From contig JAIQES010000021.1 of the NCBI GenBank assembly GCA_020073705.1, positions 36,219 to 100,218 on the forward strand: a stretch of DNA of 64,000 nucleotides. The letters run 5' to 3'. Numbering within the stretch: the stretch's first letter is position 1; every line of letters starts with the position of its first letter. Made by a program: the position numbers and the translations under genes. Below the pieces are notes generated by a model, which worked only from the letters and a program-made list of their open reading frames with translations, did no database searches and was not told where the DNA came from. This DNA comes from Terriglobia bacterium (lineage in GTDB: Bacteria; Acidobacteriota; Terriglobia; Acidiferrales; UBA7541). Below, in pieces: positions 28,952-38,710 of the stretch.

Positions 28952-29650
28952 TTATCTCTCAACTCGGGCCCGATAGGCGATAGGATCGGTTATACCGGCA
29001 TCGGCAAATGCACTCAAGCGCAACCGGCAACTATCGCACGCGCCACAGGCCTCGTCTTCAAACTGGTAGCAGGACCAGGTTCGATCGAGTGGCGCGCCCA
29101 ATTCTACGCCGCGCTGCACGATCTCTCGCTTACGCATAGCGATCACCGGCGTGACAATTTCAATTCGCGTTTCCGGACGCGTTCCCTCACGCACCAATTG
29201 CTGGAATACGCGGTAATACTCCGGCCGGCAGTCCGGATAGCCCGAACTGTCTTCCGCAACGGCGCCGATAAACACAGCGCTGGCGCCGATGACCTCTGCC
29301 CAGCTTACCGCAACCGCAAGAAAATGGGCGTTACGGAATGGGACGTATGTGGACGGAATTTCGTTGCAGGAAATTGGCGTCCCTGCTTCTCCCTCCGGGA
29401 CCGCGATTCGCATGTCGGTCAGCGCCGAACCGCCGATTTTCACGAAGTGATCCAGTTGTACGGCCAGCCGCTCGCTCACGGAATAAAAATCCGCGATCTC
29501 ATCGAAGGCCCGCCGCTCGCGGCGCTCGGTCCTTTGACCGTAACTGGCGTGCAACAGGGCAATTTCATGCGTTTGGCGCGCCATCGCTGCCGTAACGCAG
29601 GAGTCCATCCCGCCGCTCACCAAGATCACCGCCTTGGGTTGCCTGCTCAT
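28952..29650 (-). CDS. queC: 7-cyano-7-deazaguanine synthase
   Basis: AVILVSGGMDSCVTAAMA PP-loop; C-terminal Zn motif SCYQFEDEACGACDSCRLR. Confidence 0.92.
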   Translation of the reverse strand: MSRQPKAVILVSGGMDSCVTAAMARQTHEIALLHASYGQRTERRERRAFDEIADFYSVSERLAVQLDHFVKIGGSALTDMRIAVPEGEAGTPISCNEIPSTYVPFRNAHFLAVAVSWAEVIGASAVFIGAVAEDSSGYPDCRPEYYRVFQQLVREGTRPETRIEIVTPVIAMRKREIVQRGVELGAPLDRTWSCYQFEDEACGACDSCRLRLSAFADAGITDPIAYRARVER

Positions 29651-29705
29651 CGTCTCGGGTGACTGCCTCCTCTTCTTCGTTGGATGCCATTTCAGACCCC
29701 GGCAA

Positions 29706-30707
29706 CTATACGCCGCGCGTGGCCGGATGCCAGATGAATTTGTGCAACTGCACGCCGAGCCGCACGGGCAGCCCGTCAGCCAGAATCCATTCCGCGAGTT
29801 CTTGTGCTTTCATCCCGGGCCATGAACCTTTCGGGTCCGCGTGCACTGGAGAAAATACCACTTGATGGACGCGTTGGGCCAGCCCATGTTGGAGCGTGAA
29901 ATCGCGCGCAAATTCATAATCGCGGCGGCCGGAAACCACGAATTTAATTTCATCCTTGCGATCAAGCGCATCTAGATTTTCCACACGGAATGTATCCGGC
30001 TCGCCTGAATCGGGACACTTTACATCCACAATTTTGATCACTCCTCGCGGCAAATTCGAGATGGTACGCTCGCCGCTGGTTTCGATGAGCACGGTATAAC
30101 CACTGTCCAATAGCCTTTGCGCCAAAGGAATCACATCGGGCTGCAGCAGCGGCTCGCCGCCGGTCAATTCAACCAGAGAGATCGCTCGCGTGGCTCCCAT
30201 TTTCCCGGATGCTCCATCTGCCACGGCGGCGGAGAATTCCTCGACGCGCGCGAGGATTTCCTCGACGCTCATCTTCGTGCCGCCATGAAACGCATACGCC
30301 GTGTCGCACCACGTGCACCGCAGATTGCATCCCGTGAGGCGCACGAATATGCACGGCAGGCCTGCGCGCGTGCTCTCCCCCTGGATGATCCGCGCGCCCT
30401 CGGGCATTGCATTCAGTTGCCGCGTGGTTTCGTCATAAAAATACTTCGCCAGATTCTCCGCGGAAGGATTGATGACATCAAACGGCGCCTGGTCATTCAA
30501 GAATTTGTGATCCATGCCGGAGATCACATCGCGCATCACTCGCTTCAAGTGCGCAAAATCATATAGCAGGCCGATGGCATCGAGCTGAAGTCCCTCCAGC
30601 GTGACCTGCACTTTGTAATTGTGGCCGTGCGGGTTCTCACACTTCCCCTTGTATCCGCGCAGCGCGTGCCCTGCGGAAAAACTCTCGTCGACGCTGACTT
30701 GAAACAT
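29706..30707 (-). CDS. In-frame fusion of 6-carboxytetrahydropterin synthase (QueD) and 7-carboxy-7-deazaguanine synthase (QueE)
   Basis: N-term MFQVSVDESFSAGHALRGYKGKCENPHGHNYKVQV; C-term IQGESTRAGLPCIFVRLTGCNLRCTWCDTAYAF with the QueE CxxxxxxxxCxxC-type radical SAM region. Confidence 0.88.
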   Translation of the reverse strand: MFQVSVDESFSAGHALRGYKGKCENPHGHNYKVQVTLEGLQLDAIGLLYDFAHLKRVMRDVISGMDHKFLNDQAPFDVINPSAENLAKYFYDETTRQLNAMPEGARIIQGESTRAGLPCIFVRLTGCNLRCTWCDTAYAFHGGTKMSVEEILARVEEFSAAVADGASGKMGATRAISLVELTGGEPLLQPDVIPLAQRLLDSGYTVLIETSGERTISNLPRGVIKIVDVKCPDSGEPDTFRVENLDALDRKDEIKFVVSGRRDYEFARDFTLQHGLAQRVHQVVFSPVHADPKGSWPGMKAQELAEWILADGLPVRLGVQLHKFIWHPATRGV

Positions 30708-30796
30708 CGGTTTCCCTTTCGCGGGCAGGAAAAACTGCCCCCCGCGCGATCCTCCTTGAAAATGGAAACGCATGCCCTCACGGACACAAGAGCCTT

Positions 30797-32818
30797 CTAG
30801 CTCGATTTCTGCATGAACCGTTCGACTGCGGCGATGTCCCGGGTGGTGGCGTACGCCGGAAGCGATTCCAGGAAGATTTTACCATATTGCATGCGCTGGA
30901 TACGGTTGTCGAGGATGGCGAGCACGCCGCGATCGCTGCGCGCACGAATCAGCCGGCCGAAACCTTGCTTCAACGCCAGAACCGCCTCGGGCACCTGGTA
31001 TTCCGCGAACGGGTTGCGGCCATCCTCCTGCAGCGCGCGGACGCGCGCTGCAACAATCGGGTCGGAAGGCACGGCAAACGGCAGCCGGTCCACAATCACG
31101 CAGGAGAGCTGCTCACCGCGAACGTCCACGCCCTGCCAGAAACTCGACGTTGCGAACAGCACGGCGCCCTGCGTGTTGCGGAACTTTTCGAGCAGCGCCG
31201 AACGCGGCGCGGAGCCTTGAATCAGCAGCGGAAAATGCACGCGGGTGCGCACGCGCTCATACTGGTCGTTCATCTGAACATAACTAGTGAATAGACAGAA
31301 CGCCCGCCCGCGCGAAATTTCGAGCAGCCGGATAATCTCCTGCGCCGCGCGTTCGGGGAACGCAGGGTCGCGCACATCGGGCAGCGCCGCGGGAATGTAG
31401 AGCAGCGCCTGCGTGGCAAAATCGAATTCCGATTCCAGCACGCGCTCCCGGGCCATGTCCACGCCGAGGCGCTGCTTCAGAAAATCAAAGCGCCCTCCGA
31501 CCGCCAGCGTCGCCGAAGTCAGCACGATCGTTTCGAAGGACTCGAACAGCCGCTCGCGCAGCAGCGCGCTCACGTCGATCGGAGTAGCCGCAACAAACAC
31601 GCCCTTGGCGCGGCGTTCGAACCAGTACACGAAGTTGCCCTCGCTCGATTCGAACAAAAAGTTCAGCTCGGCGCGCAGTTCCATCCCGCGCCGGGCGATA
31701 TTCAACAGCTCTTCGGGCTTCGCCGGCAGCGAGGCGATGCCCGCTTCCAGACTTTTCAGCGCGTTCAGCAGGGCATCATACGCCTCGCGGTTCTGCTCGA
31801 GGAACCCCGCGCGCTGTGTCTGGTCGAACGGGAAGCGGCCTTCGCGCGCCGGGAACGCCTCAAAAAAACTTCGGGCGCGCTCGCGCATCCGCGTGACCTG
31901 CCGCAGCAGGCCCGCGCCGCCGGTTCGCGTCACGCGCACGGCCAGCTCGGCATCGCGCGCCAGCTCTTCGAATCGATAGTTCGAAATCTGCCGGCCGAAA
32001 TATTCGCTGGCGACGTCCTCGATCTCGTGCGCTTCGTCGAACACGACTGCGCCGTACTCCGGCAGAACGCTGCCGAAGTCGTCCTGCTTGAGCGCCAGAT
32101 CGGCGAAGAATAGATGATGATTCACAATGATCAGGTCAGCCTCGGCAGCGCGCTGGTGCATCGCCGTAATAAAGCAGCGATTGAATTCCGCACACTTCGA
32201 TCCGGAGCAGGCGTCCCGCCGCGCATCGAGCCGCTGCCAGAGGTCCGAATCATCCGGCAGAAAGTTGAGTTCCGCGCGGTCGCCCGTTTCCGTCACTTTT
32301 TCCCAGTCGTGAATCTGCTGGAACCAGTCGAGTTCATCGAGGCCCTTCAACACCGGCTGGCCGGCCATCCGGTGAACCTTCTCCCGGCACAGGAAATTGC
32401 CGCGGCCCTTCATCACCGCCACTTTCAGCTCCGGCGCGAAATGCTTTTGGATGAACGGGACGTCCTTTTCGAACAGCTGCTCCTGCAGCGACTTCGTCGC
32501 CGTCGAGATCACCACGCGCCGCCCGCTGCGGATTGCGGGGATCAGATACGCCAGCGTCTTGCCTGTGCCGGTACCGGCTTCGACAATGACGTGCCGTTTT
32601 TCGCGGAACGCGGCTTCCACCAACTCCGCCATCTCCAGCTGCGATGGCCGGTGCTCGTAGCCCTCGGGCATGCATTTTTCAAGCGCGCCGCCGGGGCCGA
32701 AAATCTCGGCAATGGTCGGCTGTTCGGGTTGCGCCAATTCGGATTTGACCGATGCGGCGGCCACTTCCTGCCTGCCCGTCCGACAGGCGGGCGTTTCGCT
32801 CTTGGATCGCTTAGGCAT
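30797..32818 (-). CDS. ATP-dependent DNA helicase, DinG/XPD-like
   Basis: HVIVEAGTGTGKTLAYLIPAI, VFDEAHEIEDVASE, C-terminal QGFGRLIRARSDRGVLAILDNR; Cys residues around CREKV/CSGSKCAEFNRC. Confidence 0.9.
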   Translation of the reverse strand: MPKRSKSETPACRTGRQEVAAASVKSELAQPEQPTIAEIFGPGGALEKCMPEGYEHRPSQLEMAELVEAAFREKRHVIVEAGTGTGKTLAYLIPAIRSGRRVVISTATKSLQEQLFEKDVPFIQKHFAPELKVAVMKGRGNFLCREKVHRMAGQPVLKGLDELDWFQQIHDWEKVTETGDRAELNFLPDDSDLWQRLDARRDACSGSKCAEFNRCFITAMHQRAAEADLIIVNHHLFFADLALKQDDFGSVLPEYGAVVFDEAHEIEDVASEYFGRQISNYRFEELARDAELAVRVTRTGGAGLLRQVTRMRERARSFFEAFPAREGRFPFDQTQRAGFLEQNREAYDALLNALKSLEAGIASLPAKPEELLNIARRGMELRAELNFLFESSEGNFVYWFERRAKGVFVAATPIDVSALLRERLFESFETIVLTSATLAVGGRFDFLKQRLGVDMARERVLESEFDFATQALLYIPAALPDVRDPAFPERAAQEIIRLLEISRGRAFCLFTSYVQMNDQYERVRTRVHFPLLIQGSAPRSALLEKFRNTQGAVLFATSSFWQGVDVRGEQLSCVIVDRLPFAVPSDPIVAARVRALQEDGRNPFAEYQVPEAVLALKQGFGRLIRARSDRGVLAILDNRIQRMQYGKIFLESLPAYATTRDIAAVERFMQKSS

Positions 32819-33131
32819 GAGGAGCGGATGAGAAGTCTCGAAAAACCGCGAGCCAATAAAATAGCACAACGCAACAGCATTCGCGTCGCTATCCACATTT
32901 GAGGGCAAAACCCTCGTCAGCCTGATCTATATCCGGACCGACATCCAAAAATGGCACGATCTCGCTGTGAGACGAGGAATAAGCCTCTTGGAGTGATGAG
33001 TCTCAGTTTCAGTGATCGGTAAAACCCAGAGCCCTTCCATCGACATCGAGCCGAGCGACACATTTCCATTGCAGTCGAGTAGAAAAAGAAAAGCCGGATG
33101 CCTCGCCGCCAGTGACCGCAGAGAATCGCTC

Positions 33132-33896
33132 TTATTGTTTCTTTCTTCGTCGGCGCTTTGGCTTCCTACTTCTTCGCTCCAAGAGTTTTGGATCAATATC
33201 CAGAATTCTTCTCTGCATACCCGAAGCAAGCCATTCCAGGCAGGTTCCCAGATTGTCCGTCCAAGATTCATTTGCGATGCGTGGGACTGGCTGGAATATT
33301 TCGATCAATCTGGCGTTAGGACTACGTGGAATCAGCCAATTGCCAACAGTATAGAGAAACCGGTCCCAGTCGCGAGTGGATGGGTGCATATTCACGGCGA
33401 GAACGTCGAATTCATCAAAACGATATGGCCGAGTCTCTTCATTTGTTTGCAGGTCAACCCCACCACGTGTCTTTTGTACTTCAACGACGTACATTTCTGA
33501 CGGGTAGTGGCGATTGGCCTGTGAAGCCAGCATGGGCTGTTGTTGCCTCATTCGTTGAAGTTTGACTTGGATACGGACTTGCTTTGGTTCCAGGGTCGTC
33601 GAACGGATCAAGAAATCATACGGACGATCATCCGCGAAGTTTACCGCCTCCCAAGTCGCAAGCTTGCCCAGCACATTACGCTCAAAAACGGCTTCGGCAA
33701 TGATGCCCCGGACCCCGCGTTTCGTCAGGTCCGAGGACCGGGAGATGGCGCTCAGGATGATTTCAGCGTCGACACCCCATTCCTGTTCCAGCGGGTGTCG
33801 CGGCAGACGCTCTTTGAGGTAATCGAGAAGGATGATCCTTTCTTCATCGGTGCACTGTGCCAGAAATTTCTTGGCAGCCTCAAGAGTTTCGCTCAC
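33132..33896 (-). CDS. Putative Type II restriction endonuclease (PD-(D/E)XK-like)
   Basis: YDFLIRSTTLEPKQVRIQVKLQR (D...QVK); GTGA-coupled to the HTH gene and divergent to a DNA methyltransferase. Confidence 0.6.
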   Translation of the reverse strand: MSETLEAAKKFLAQCTDEERIILLDYLKERLPRHPLEQEWGVDAEIILSAISRSSDLTKRGVRGIIAEAVFERNVLGKLATWEAVNFADDRPYDFLIRSTTLEPKQVRIQVKLQRMRQQQPMLASQANRHYPSEMYVVEVQKTRGGVDLQTNEETRPYRFDEFDVLAVNMHPSTRDWDRFLYTVGNWLIPRSPNARLIEIFQPVPRIANESWTDNLGTCLEWLASGMQRRILDIDPKLLERRSRKPKRRRRKKQ

Positions 33897-34105
33897 TTGG
33901 GCCGCCTTCCCGGCTGCTCGGGTTTGTAATTCTCAACTTCAAAACGGCGCAAAAGGACTTTCCCTCCAATGCTTAGAGTTCGAAAACGGCCTCTCTTGAT
34001 CAAACGAGCGATGGCTTGCCGGGATACACCACGTATACGGGCGGCCTCGGCCTGGGAGACCCAGTCGTCGGCAAGAACTTTTTCTTTTGAAAAATAGGTT
34101 GACAC
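33893..34105 (-). CDS. Helix-turn-helix (excisionase/MerR-like) DNA-binding protein, putative R-M controller
   Basis: DWVSQAEAARIRGVSRQAIARLIKRGRFRTLSIGGKVLLRRFEVENY. Confidence 0.75.
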   Translation of the reverse strand: MSTYFSKEKVLADDWVSQAEAARIRGVSRQAIARLIKRGRFRTLSIGGKVLLRRFEVENYKPEQPGRRPK

Positions 34106-34118
34106 TGTGAACCTATTT
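34092..34118. promoter_or_regulatory. Inverted repeat AAATAGGTT-N9-AACCTATTT over the HTH-controller start
   Basis: Perfect 9-bp arms with a 9-nt spacer, read directly. Confidence 0.6.
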
Positions 34119-34209
34119 CTGATAACCTCTCGTTCCGCAAGACGGCACTATCATGACATCAACTGTGGCAATTCGGCCAAAGGAACGCGACAATACCTGG
34201 TGAAAGAAT

Positions 34210-35229
34210 ATGACATCCGGCACAGCCACAAGACAGCGGCAAAAGGATGCGCTTCGCCCTCACCCCGCGAAGCTGATAGAGCGCCCCCCATATTTTGTTT
34301 CGGAATACGGAGCTGCGTTCGTGGGCGACTCTTTAGCATTGCTCCGCTCGCTGCCTACTGGGCAAGTCAACCTCGTTGTGACTTCGCCACCTTATGCCCT
34401 CCACTTCAAGAAAGAATACGGTAACAAGAACAAGGAAGAGTACATCAAATGGTTCTTGCCTTTCGCATCTGAAATCCGTCGCATTCTGAGCGATGATGGC
34501 AGCTTCGTCCTCAACATAGGCGGAAGTTATAACCGGGGAACTCCAACCAGATCAATCTATCATTTTAAGCTCCTGGTCGCTCTGGTCGAAGAGATCGGGT
34601 TTCATCTCGCCCAAGAGTGCTTTTGGTATAACCCCGCAAAGATGCCGATGCCCGCGGAGTGGGTAACCGTAAGGCGTATCAGGATTCGCGACTCCGTTGA
34701 ATATGTCTGGTGGCTATCGAAAACACCTTGGCCAAAGGCCTCGAACCTTGCTGTACTCAAGGAATATAGCGAGGACATGATCCGGCTTAACCGCAATGGG
34801 GTGCGCGGAACCGTACGGCCATCCGGGCACGTAATTCGCAAATCGTTCGACAAGATTCATGCGGGCGGGTCCATCCCTGCAAACGTAACACAAGCAGAAC
34901 TCAATGATGCTCCCGAATCGATGCTCAAGATGGGAAACAATGCGGCGAATGACACTTACACAAAGCGGTGCAAGGAAATGGGGGTCAAAATTCATCCTGC
35001 GCGATTTCCTGCCGCCCTTCCAAAGTTTTTCATCAAGCTGCTTACCGAACCTCAAGACCTCGTGATTGACCCGTTCGCAGGTTCGAACACGACGGGAGCC
35101 GTGGCCGAAAGCTTGAAGCGTCGGTGGATTGCATGCGAGGCCATAGAGGAATATCTCAGGGCAAGCACATTCAGATTCGAAGACGCCGAAAAGCAGTTCG
35201 ATCCTCGTCAGGTCAATCTCTTCGAGTGA
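34210..35229 (+). CDS. Site-specific DNA methyltransferase (N4-cytosine/N6-adenine, beta-like motif order)
   Basis: [16 protein letters not shown] (motif IV) before [24 protein letters not shown] (motif I). Confidence 0.88.
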   Translation: MTSGTATRQRQKDALRPHPAKLIERPPYFVSEYGAAFVGDSLALLRSLPTGQVNLVVTSPPYALHFKKEYGNKNKEEYIKWFLPFASEIRRILSDDGSFVLNIGGSYNRGTPTRSIYHFKLLVALVEEIGFHLAQECFWYNPAKMPMPAEWVTVRRIRIRDSVEYVWWLSKTPWPKASNLAVLKEYSEDMIRLNRNGVRGTVRPSGHVIRKSFDKIHAGGSIPANVTQAELNDAPESMLKMGNNAANDTYTKRCKEMGVKIHPARFPAALPKFFIKLLTEPQDLVIDPFAGSNTTGAVAESLKRRWIACEAIEEYLRASTFRFEDAEKQFDPRQVNLFE

Positions 35230-35333
35230 TTCGAGCGGTTGTGCCTAGCACAGTGGGAACCTCGGCATACCACTCTCAGATCGTAATGCGCACGAATCGT
35301 TGAAGCCTGCGCTGCTTTGCTATACTCGCGTCG

Positions 35334-37940
35334 ATGGCAAAAGACGCCGCTGCGAAAAAACTCTTCCTCGTCGATGCGATGGGATTCATCTTCCGCGCGT
35401 TCTTTGCGCCGATGGCGCGGCTCAACAGCCCCCAGGGCATTCCGACGAAAGTTCCCTACCTGTTTTCGAGCATGCTGCGCAAGCTGGCGAAGGAGCACGC
35501 GCCGGACTATCTGGCCGTTGTGTTCGACACCATAGAGCCTACTTTCCGCGACAAGCTCTTTGACAAGTACAAGGCGAAGCGCCCGCCGATGCCCGAGGAC
35601 CTTGCGGTGCAGTTGCCGTACGTGCGGCAGATGTGCGAAGCCATGCGGCTGCCGATCCTGGAGTTTCCCGGTTTCGAGGCCGATGACGTGATCGGCGTGC
35701 TGGCGAAGCAGGCCGCGAAAAAAGGGCTCGAAGTCTCCATCGTCACCAGCGACAAGGACATGATGCAACTGGTCGGCGGTAATGTGCATGTGCTGCGTCC
35801 CGGCGCGGGGCCGAACAAGGCCGATCTGGTCGTGGACGAAGCGAAAGTCGAAGAGCTGATGGGCGTGCCGCCGGGGAAAGTCGCCGACGTGATGGCGCTG
35901 ATGGGCGATTCAATCGACAACATCCCCGGCGCGAAAGGCATTGGCGAAAAGGGCGCCAAGGAGCTGATTCGCCGCTTCGGTTCCGCCGAAGCGGCGCTGG
36001 AACATGCAGCGGAAGTCGAAGGCAAGCGCTACCGCGAGGCGCTCGAAAACAGTCGCGACGCGGTCCTGATGTCGAAGCAGCTTGCGGTCATCGACACCGG
36101 CGCGCCGGTAAAGCTTTCGCTCGACGACCTCACGCGCCGCGACCCGGACGTGGAAGCCCTGCGCGCTCTCTACGTGGAATTGGGTTTTACTTCTCTGCTG
36201 CGGGATCTCCCCGCGGCGTCCACCGCTGGCGCCGCCGCGGGCGATTCCGCGACGCTCGAATCGGCCGCTGCCCTCAAGAAATTTCTGGACGCGCACCCGC
36301 GCGATAGCGAACTGGCCCTGTGGCTTACGTTCGCGGCCGGGGAGCGCGAGACCGACGGCTTCGGCACGCGCGTCGCTGCGATCGAAATTTCGCCTCAGGC
36401 CGGCGTCGCGCGGACCGCGCAACTCGACGAGAAAGGTGAAATGCTTGCCGCGCTCGGCGAATTCCTGCGCGATCCTGCGCGGCCGAAAATCGTGCACGAT
36501 CCGAAACTCATCGAGCTGCTCGCCGGGCCAGTGGCTGGAATCCGCCACGCGACGATGCTGTACTCGTATCTGTTGCGCCCGACCACATCGAAACACACTC
36601 TGGCCGACGTGGTGCTGCGGCATGAAAACGTCACGCTCTCCGGCGCGCCGGGCGAACATGCCGGCCACCTGCAACGCCTCGCGCCGCTGCTGCGCAAGGA
36701 AGTCGAGGCCCAGGGGCTCGCCGAACTCTACCAGACCATCGACCTTCCTCTCGCGCCCGTGCTCGCCGCCATGGAGCGCCACGGCGTGCGCGTCGACCGC
36801 AAAGCCCTTGCCGCCATGTCCGTAACGATGGAGCGCGAAGTGCGCGCTCTCGAGAAAACCATCTGGGACCTCGCCGGCTCCGAATTCAACGTCAATTCGC
36901 CGCAGCAACTCGCTGAAATCCTGTTCGACAAAATGGGTCTCGGGCTCGGCGGAAGACGCCGCTCGAAGCCCCGCTCGACCGCAGCCGGCGTGCTCGAAGA
37001 GCTGGCGCTCACGCACGAATTGCCGCGCAAGGTCCTCGAATACCGAGAAATCTCCAAGCTCAAATCCACCTATGTGGATGCCCTGCCCCGGCTGATTCAC
37101 GCCGACACGGGCCGCCTGCACACCAGCTTCAGCCAGACAGGAACCGCAACCGGCCGCCTGAGTTCTTCCGATCCGAACCTGCAGAACATTCCCGTGCGCT
37201 CGGAGCTGGGCCGCCAGATTCGGGCCGAATTCATCGCCAGCCCCGGGAACACGCTGCTTTCAGCCGACTATTCGCAGATCGAGCTGCGCATTCTCGCGCA
37301 TTTTTCCGAGGACCCGGTGCTGGTCGAGGCGTTCCGCACCGGTCAAGACATCCACTCGCGCACCGCGCAAGAAGTCTTTGGCGTGGGCCCCATGGCGCAG
37401 AACGCCGAGCATCGCCGCGCCGCCAAGGCCATCAACTTCGGCATCATCTACGGACAAACGCCGTTCGGGTTGGCGGCGCAACTCGGCATCGACCAGAAAG
37501 AGGCCGCGCGATTCATCGCCGCCTATTTCGCGCGCTATCGCGGGGTGAAGAAATACCTCGAGCGGTCGCTCGCCGAGGCGCGCACGGCAGGCTTCACGCG
37601 CACGCTGTTCGGACGCATCCGGCCTGTCCCGGAAATCACGTCGCCGCAGCCCAACCTGCGGAATTTCGCCGAGCGGACGGCTCTCAACACGCCGCTGCAG
37701 GGCACGGCAGCTGATTTGATCAAGCTCGCCATGATTGCGATTGATCGCCAGCTCACCGACGAAGGCTTGGAAGCGAAAATGATCCTTCAAGTCCACGACG
37801 AATTACTGTTCGAAGTGCCGCACCAGGAGATGGATCGCCTGCGCGCTCTGGTCCGCTCCGCGATGGAAGGCGCGCATGCGCTCACGGTGCCGGTCGTCGT
37901 GGACATTAAGGCCGGCCCGAATTGGCGCGACATGAAGTAG
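35334..37940 (+). CDS. polA: DNA polymerase I
   Basis: 5'-3' exonuclease domain LFLVDAMGFIFRAFF...FEADDVIGVLAKQA; polymerase motifs SADYSQIELRILAHFSED, RRAAKAINFGIIYGQTPFGLA, LQVHDELLFEV. Confidence 0.96.
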   Translation: MAKDAAAKKLFLVDAMGFIFRAFFAPMARLNSPQGIPTKVPYLFSSMLRKLAKEHAPDYLAVVFDTIEPTFRDKLFDKYKAKRPPMPEDLAVQLPYVRQMCEAMRLPILEFPGFEADDVIGVLAKQAAKKGLEVSIVTSDKDMMQLVGGNVHVLRPGAGPNKADLVVDEAKVEELMGVPPGKVADVMALMGDSIDNIPGAKGIGEKGAKELIRRFGSAEAALEHAAEVEGKRYREALENSRDAVLMSKQLAVIDTGAPVKLSLDDLTRRDPDVEALRALYVELGFTSLLRDLPAASTAGAAAGDSATLESAAALKKFLDAHPRDSELALWLTFAAGERETDGFGTRVAAIEISPQAGVARTAQLDEKGEMLAALGEFLRDPARPKIVHDPKLIELLAGPVAGIRHATMLYSYLLRPTTSKHTLADVVLRHENVTLSGAPGEHAGHLQRLAPLLRKEVEAQGLAELYQTIDLPLAPVLAAMERHGVRVDRKALAAMSVTMEREVRALEKTIWDLAGSEFNVNSPQQLAEILFDKMGLGLGGRRRSKPRSTAAGVLEELALTHELPRKVLEYREISKLKSTYVDALPRLIHADTGRLHTSFSQTGTATGRLSSSDPNLQNIPVRSELGRQIRAEFIASPGNTLLSADYSQIELRILAHFSEDPVLVEAFRTGQDIHSRTAQEVFGVGPMAQNAEHRRAAKAINFGIIYGQTPFGLAAQLGIDQKEAARFIAAYFARYRGVKKYLERSLAEARTAGFTRTLFGRIRPVPEITSPQPNLRNFAERTALNTPLQGTAADLIKLAMIAIDRQLTDEGLEAKMILQVHDELLFEVPHQEMDRLRALVRSAMEGAHALTVPVVVDIKAGPNWRDMK

Positions 37941-37994
37941 GGGTTAGGTTTCAGGTGGCAGGTTCTAACGGACTGCGGAAAAGGGGGTCACGGT

Positions 37995-38082
37995 GTCATT
38001 CCGAGCGAAGCGAGGAATCCCTCTTTGTTAAAGGTCCAAGAAAAGAGATACTCCTCGGCACGGGGCATGCCTCGGAATGACA
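37995..38082. repeat. Dispersed palindromic repeat, copy 2
   Basis: gtcattccgagcgaagcgaggaatccctc...ggcatgcctcggaatgaca; same ends as the copy at 24458. Confidence 0.7.
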
Positions 38083-38182
38083 ATTTCTTGAGCTTTTCCG
38101 CAATCTGAGAAAGCAGATACCTCGTTTCCTCCTGTGTTACTCTGTTTCTCGGTGGCTCTGAAGCCATCCGGGAGGGTCTTCG

Positions 38183-38557
38183 ATGAAACATTCGCCGGGT
38201 TTTCTGGCCATCGTCAATGATGCAAAAACCCGCGTGAAGGAATGGGACTTTCGCGAAGTGAAGAAACGCCTCGACGCCGGCGAAAAAATCACGCTGGTGG
38301 ATGTGCGCGAAGACAACGAGTGGGCTCGCGGCCACCTGCCCGGCGCGATTCACCTCGGCAAGGGTATCATCGAACGCGACATCGAGCAGGCTGTCCCGGA
38401 CAAATCCGCGACGCTGGTCCTGTATTGCGGAGGCGGCTTCCGCTCGGCGCTGGTGGCAGACAATTTGCAAAAGATGGGCTACAAGAACTCCATTACGATG
38501 GATGGCGGGTGGCGCGCCTGGACCGAGGCAGGACTTCCCACCGAAAAGACGGAATAA
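38183..38557 (+). CDS. Rhodanese-like domain protein
   Basis: ITLVDVREDNEWARGHLPGAIHLGKGIIERDIE...LVLYCGGGFRSALVADNLQKMGYKN. Confidence 0.9.
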   Translation: MKHSPGFLAIVNDAKTRVKEWDFREVKKRLDAGEKITLVDVREDNEWARGHLPGAIHLGKGIIERDIEQAVPDKSATLVLYCGGGFRSALVADNLQKMGYKNSITMDGGWRAWTEAGLPTEKTE

Positions 38558-38634
38558 TATTTTTCCGTCGTGGGCTTGCGTGTTTCGCCGACTGCGATTA
38601 TCTTTTAAGGGCTAAATGGACGTCTTGAATCTGC

Positions 38635-38710
38635 TGGGGCGTGGTCCAACCGGTAGGACACCGCACTGTTAATGCGGATGGTGTAGGTTCGAATCCTACC
38701 GCCCCAGCCA
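38635..38710 (+). tRNA. tRNA-Asn (GTT), CCA encoded
   Basis: TGGGGCG/CGCCCCA acceptor stem, D-stem GTCC/GGAC, anticodon arm CCGCA-CTGTTAA-TGCGG, T-arm GTAGG-TTCGAAT-CCTAC. Confidence 0.95.

Noticed and set aside
32927-33271. 114-aa minus-strand ORF between the helicase and the endonuclease
   Set aside because: Overlaps the endonuclease 3' end and has no recognisable features
35910-37121. 403-aa minus-strand ORF
   Set aside because: Antisense shadow of polA
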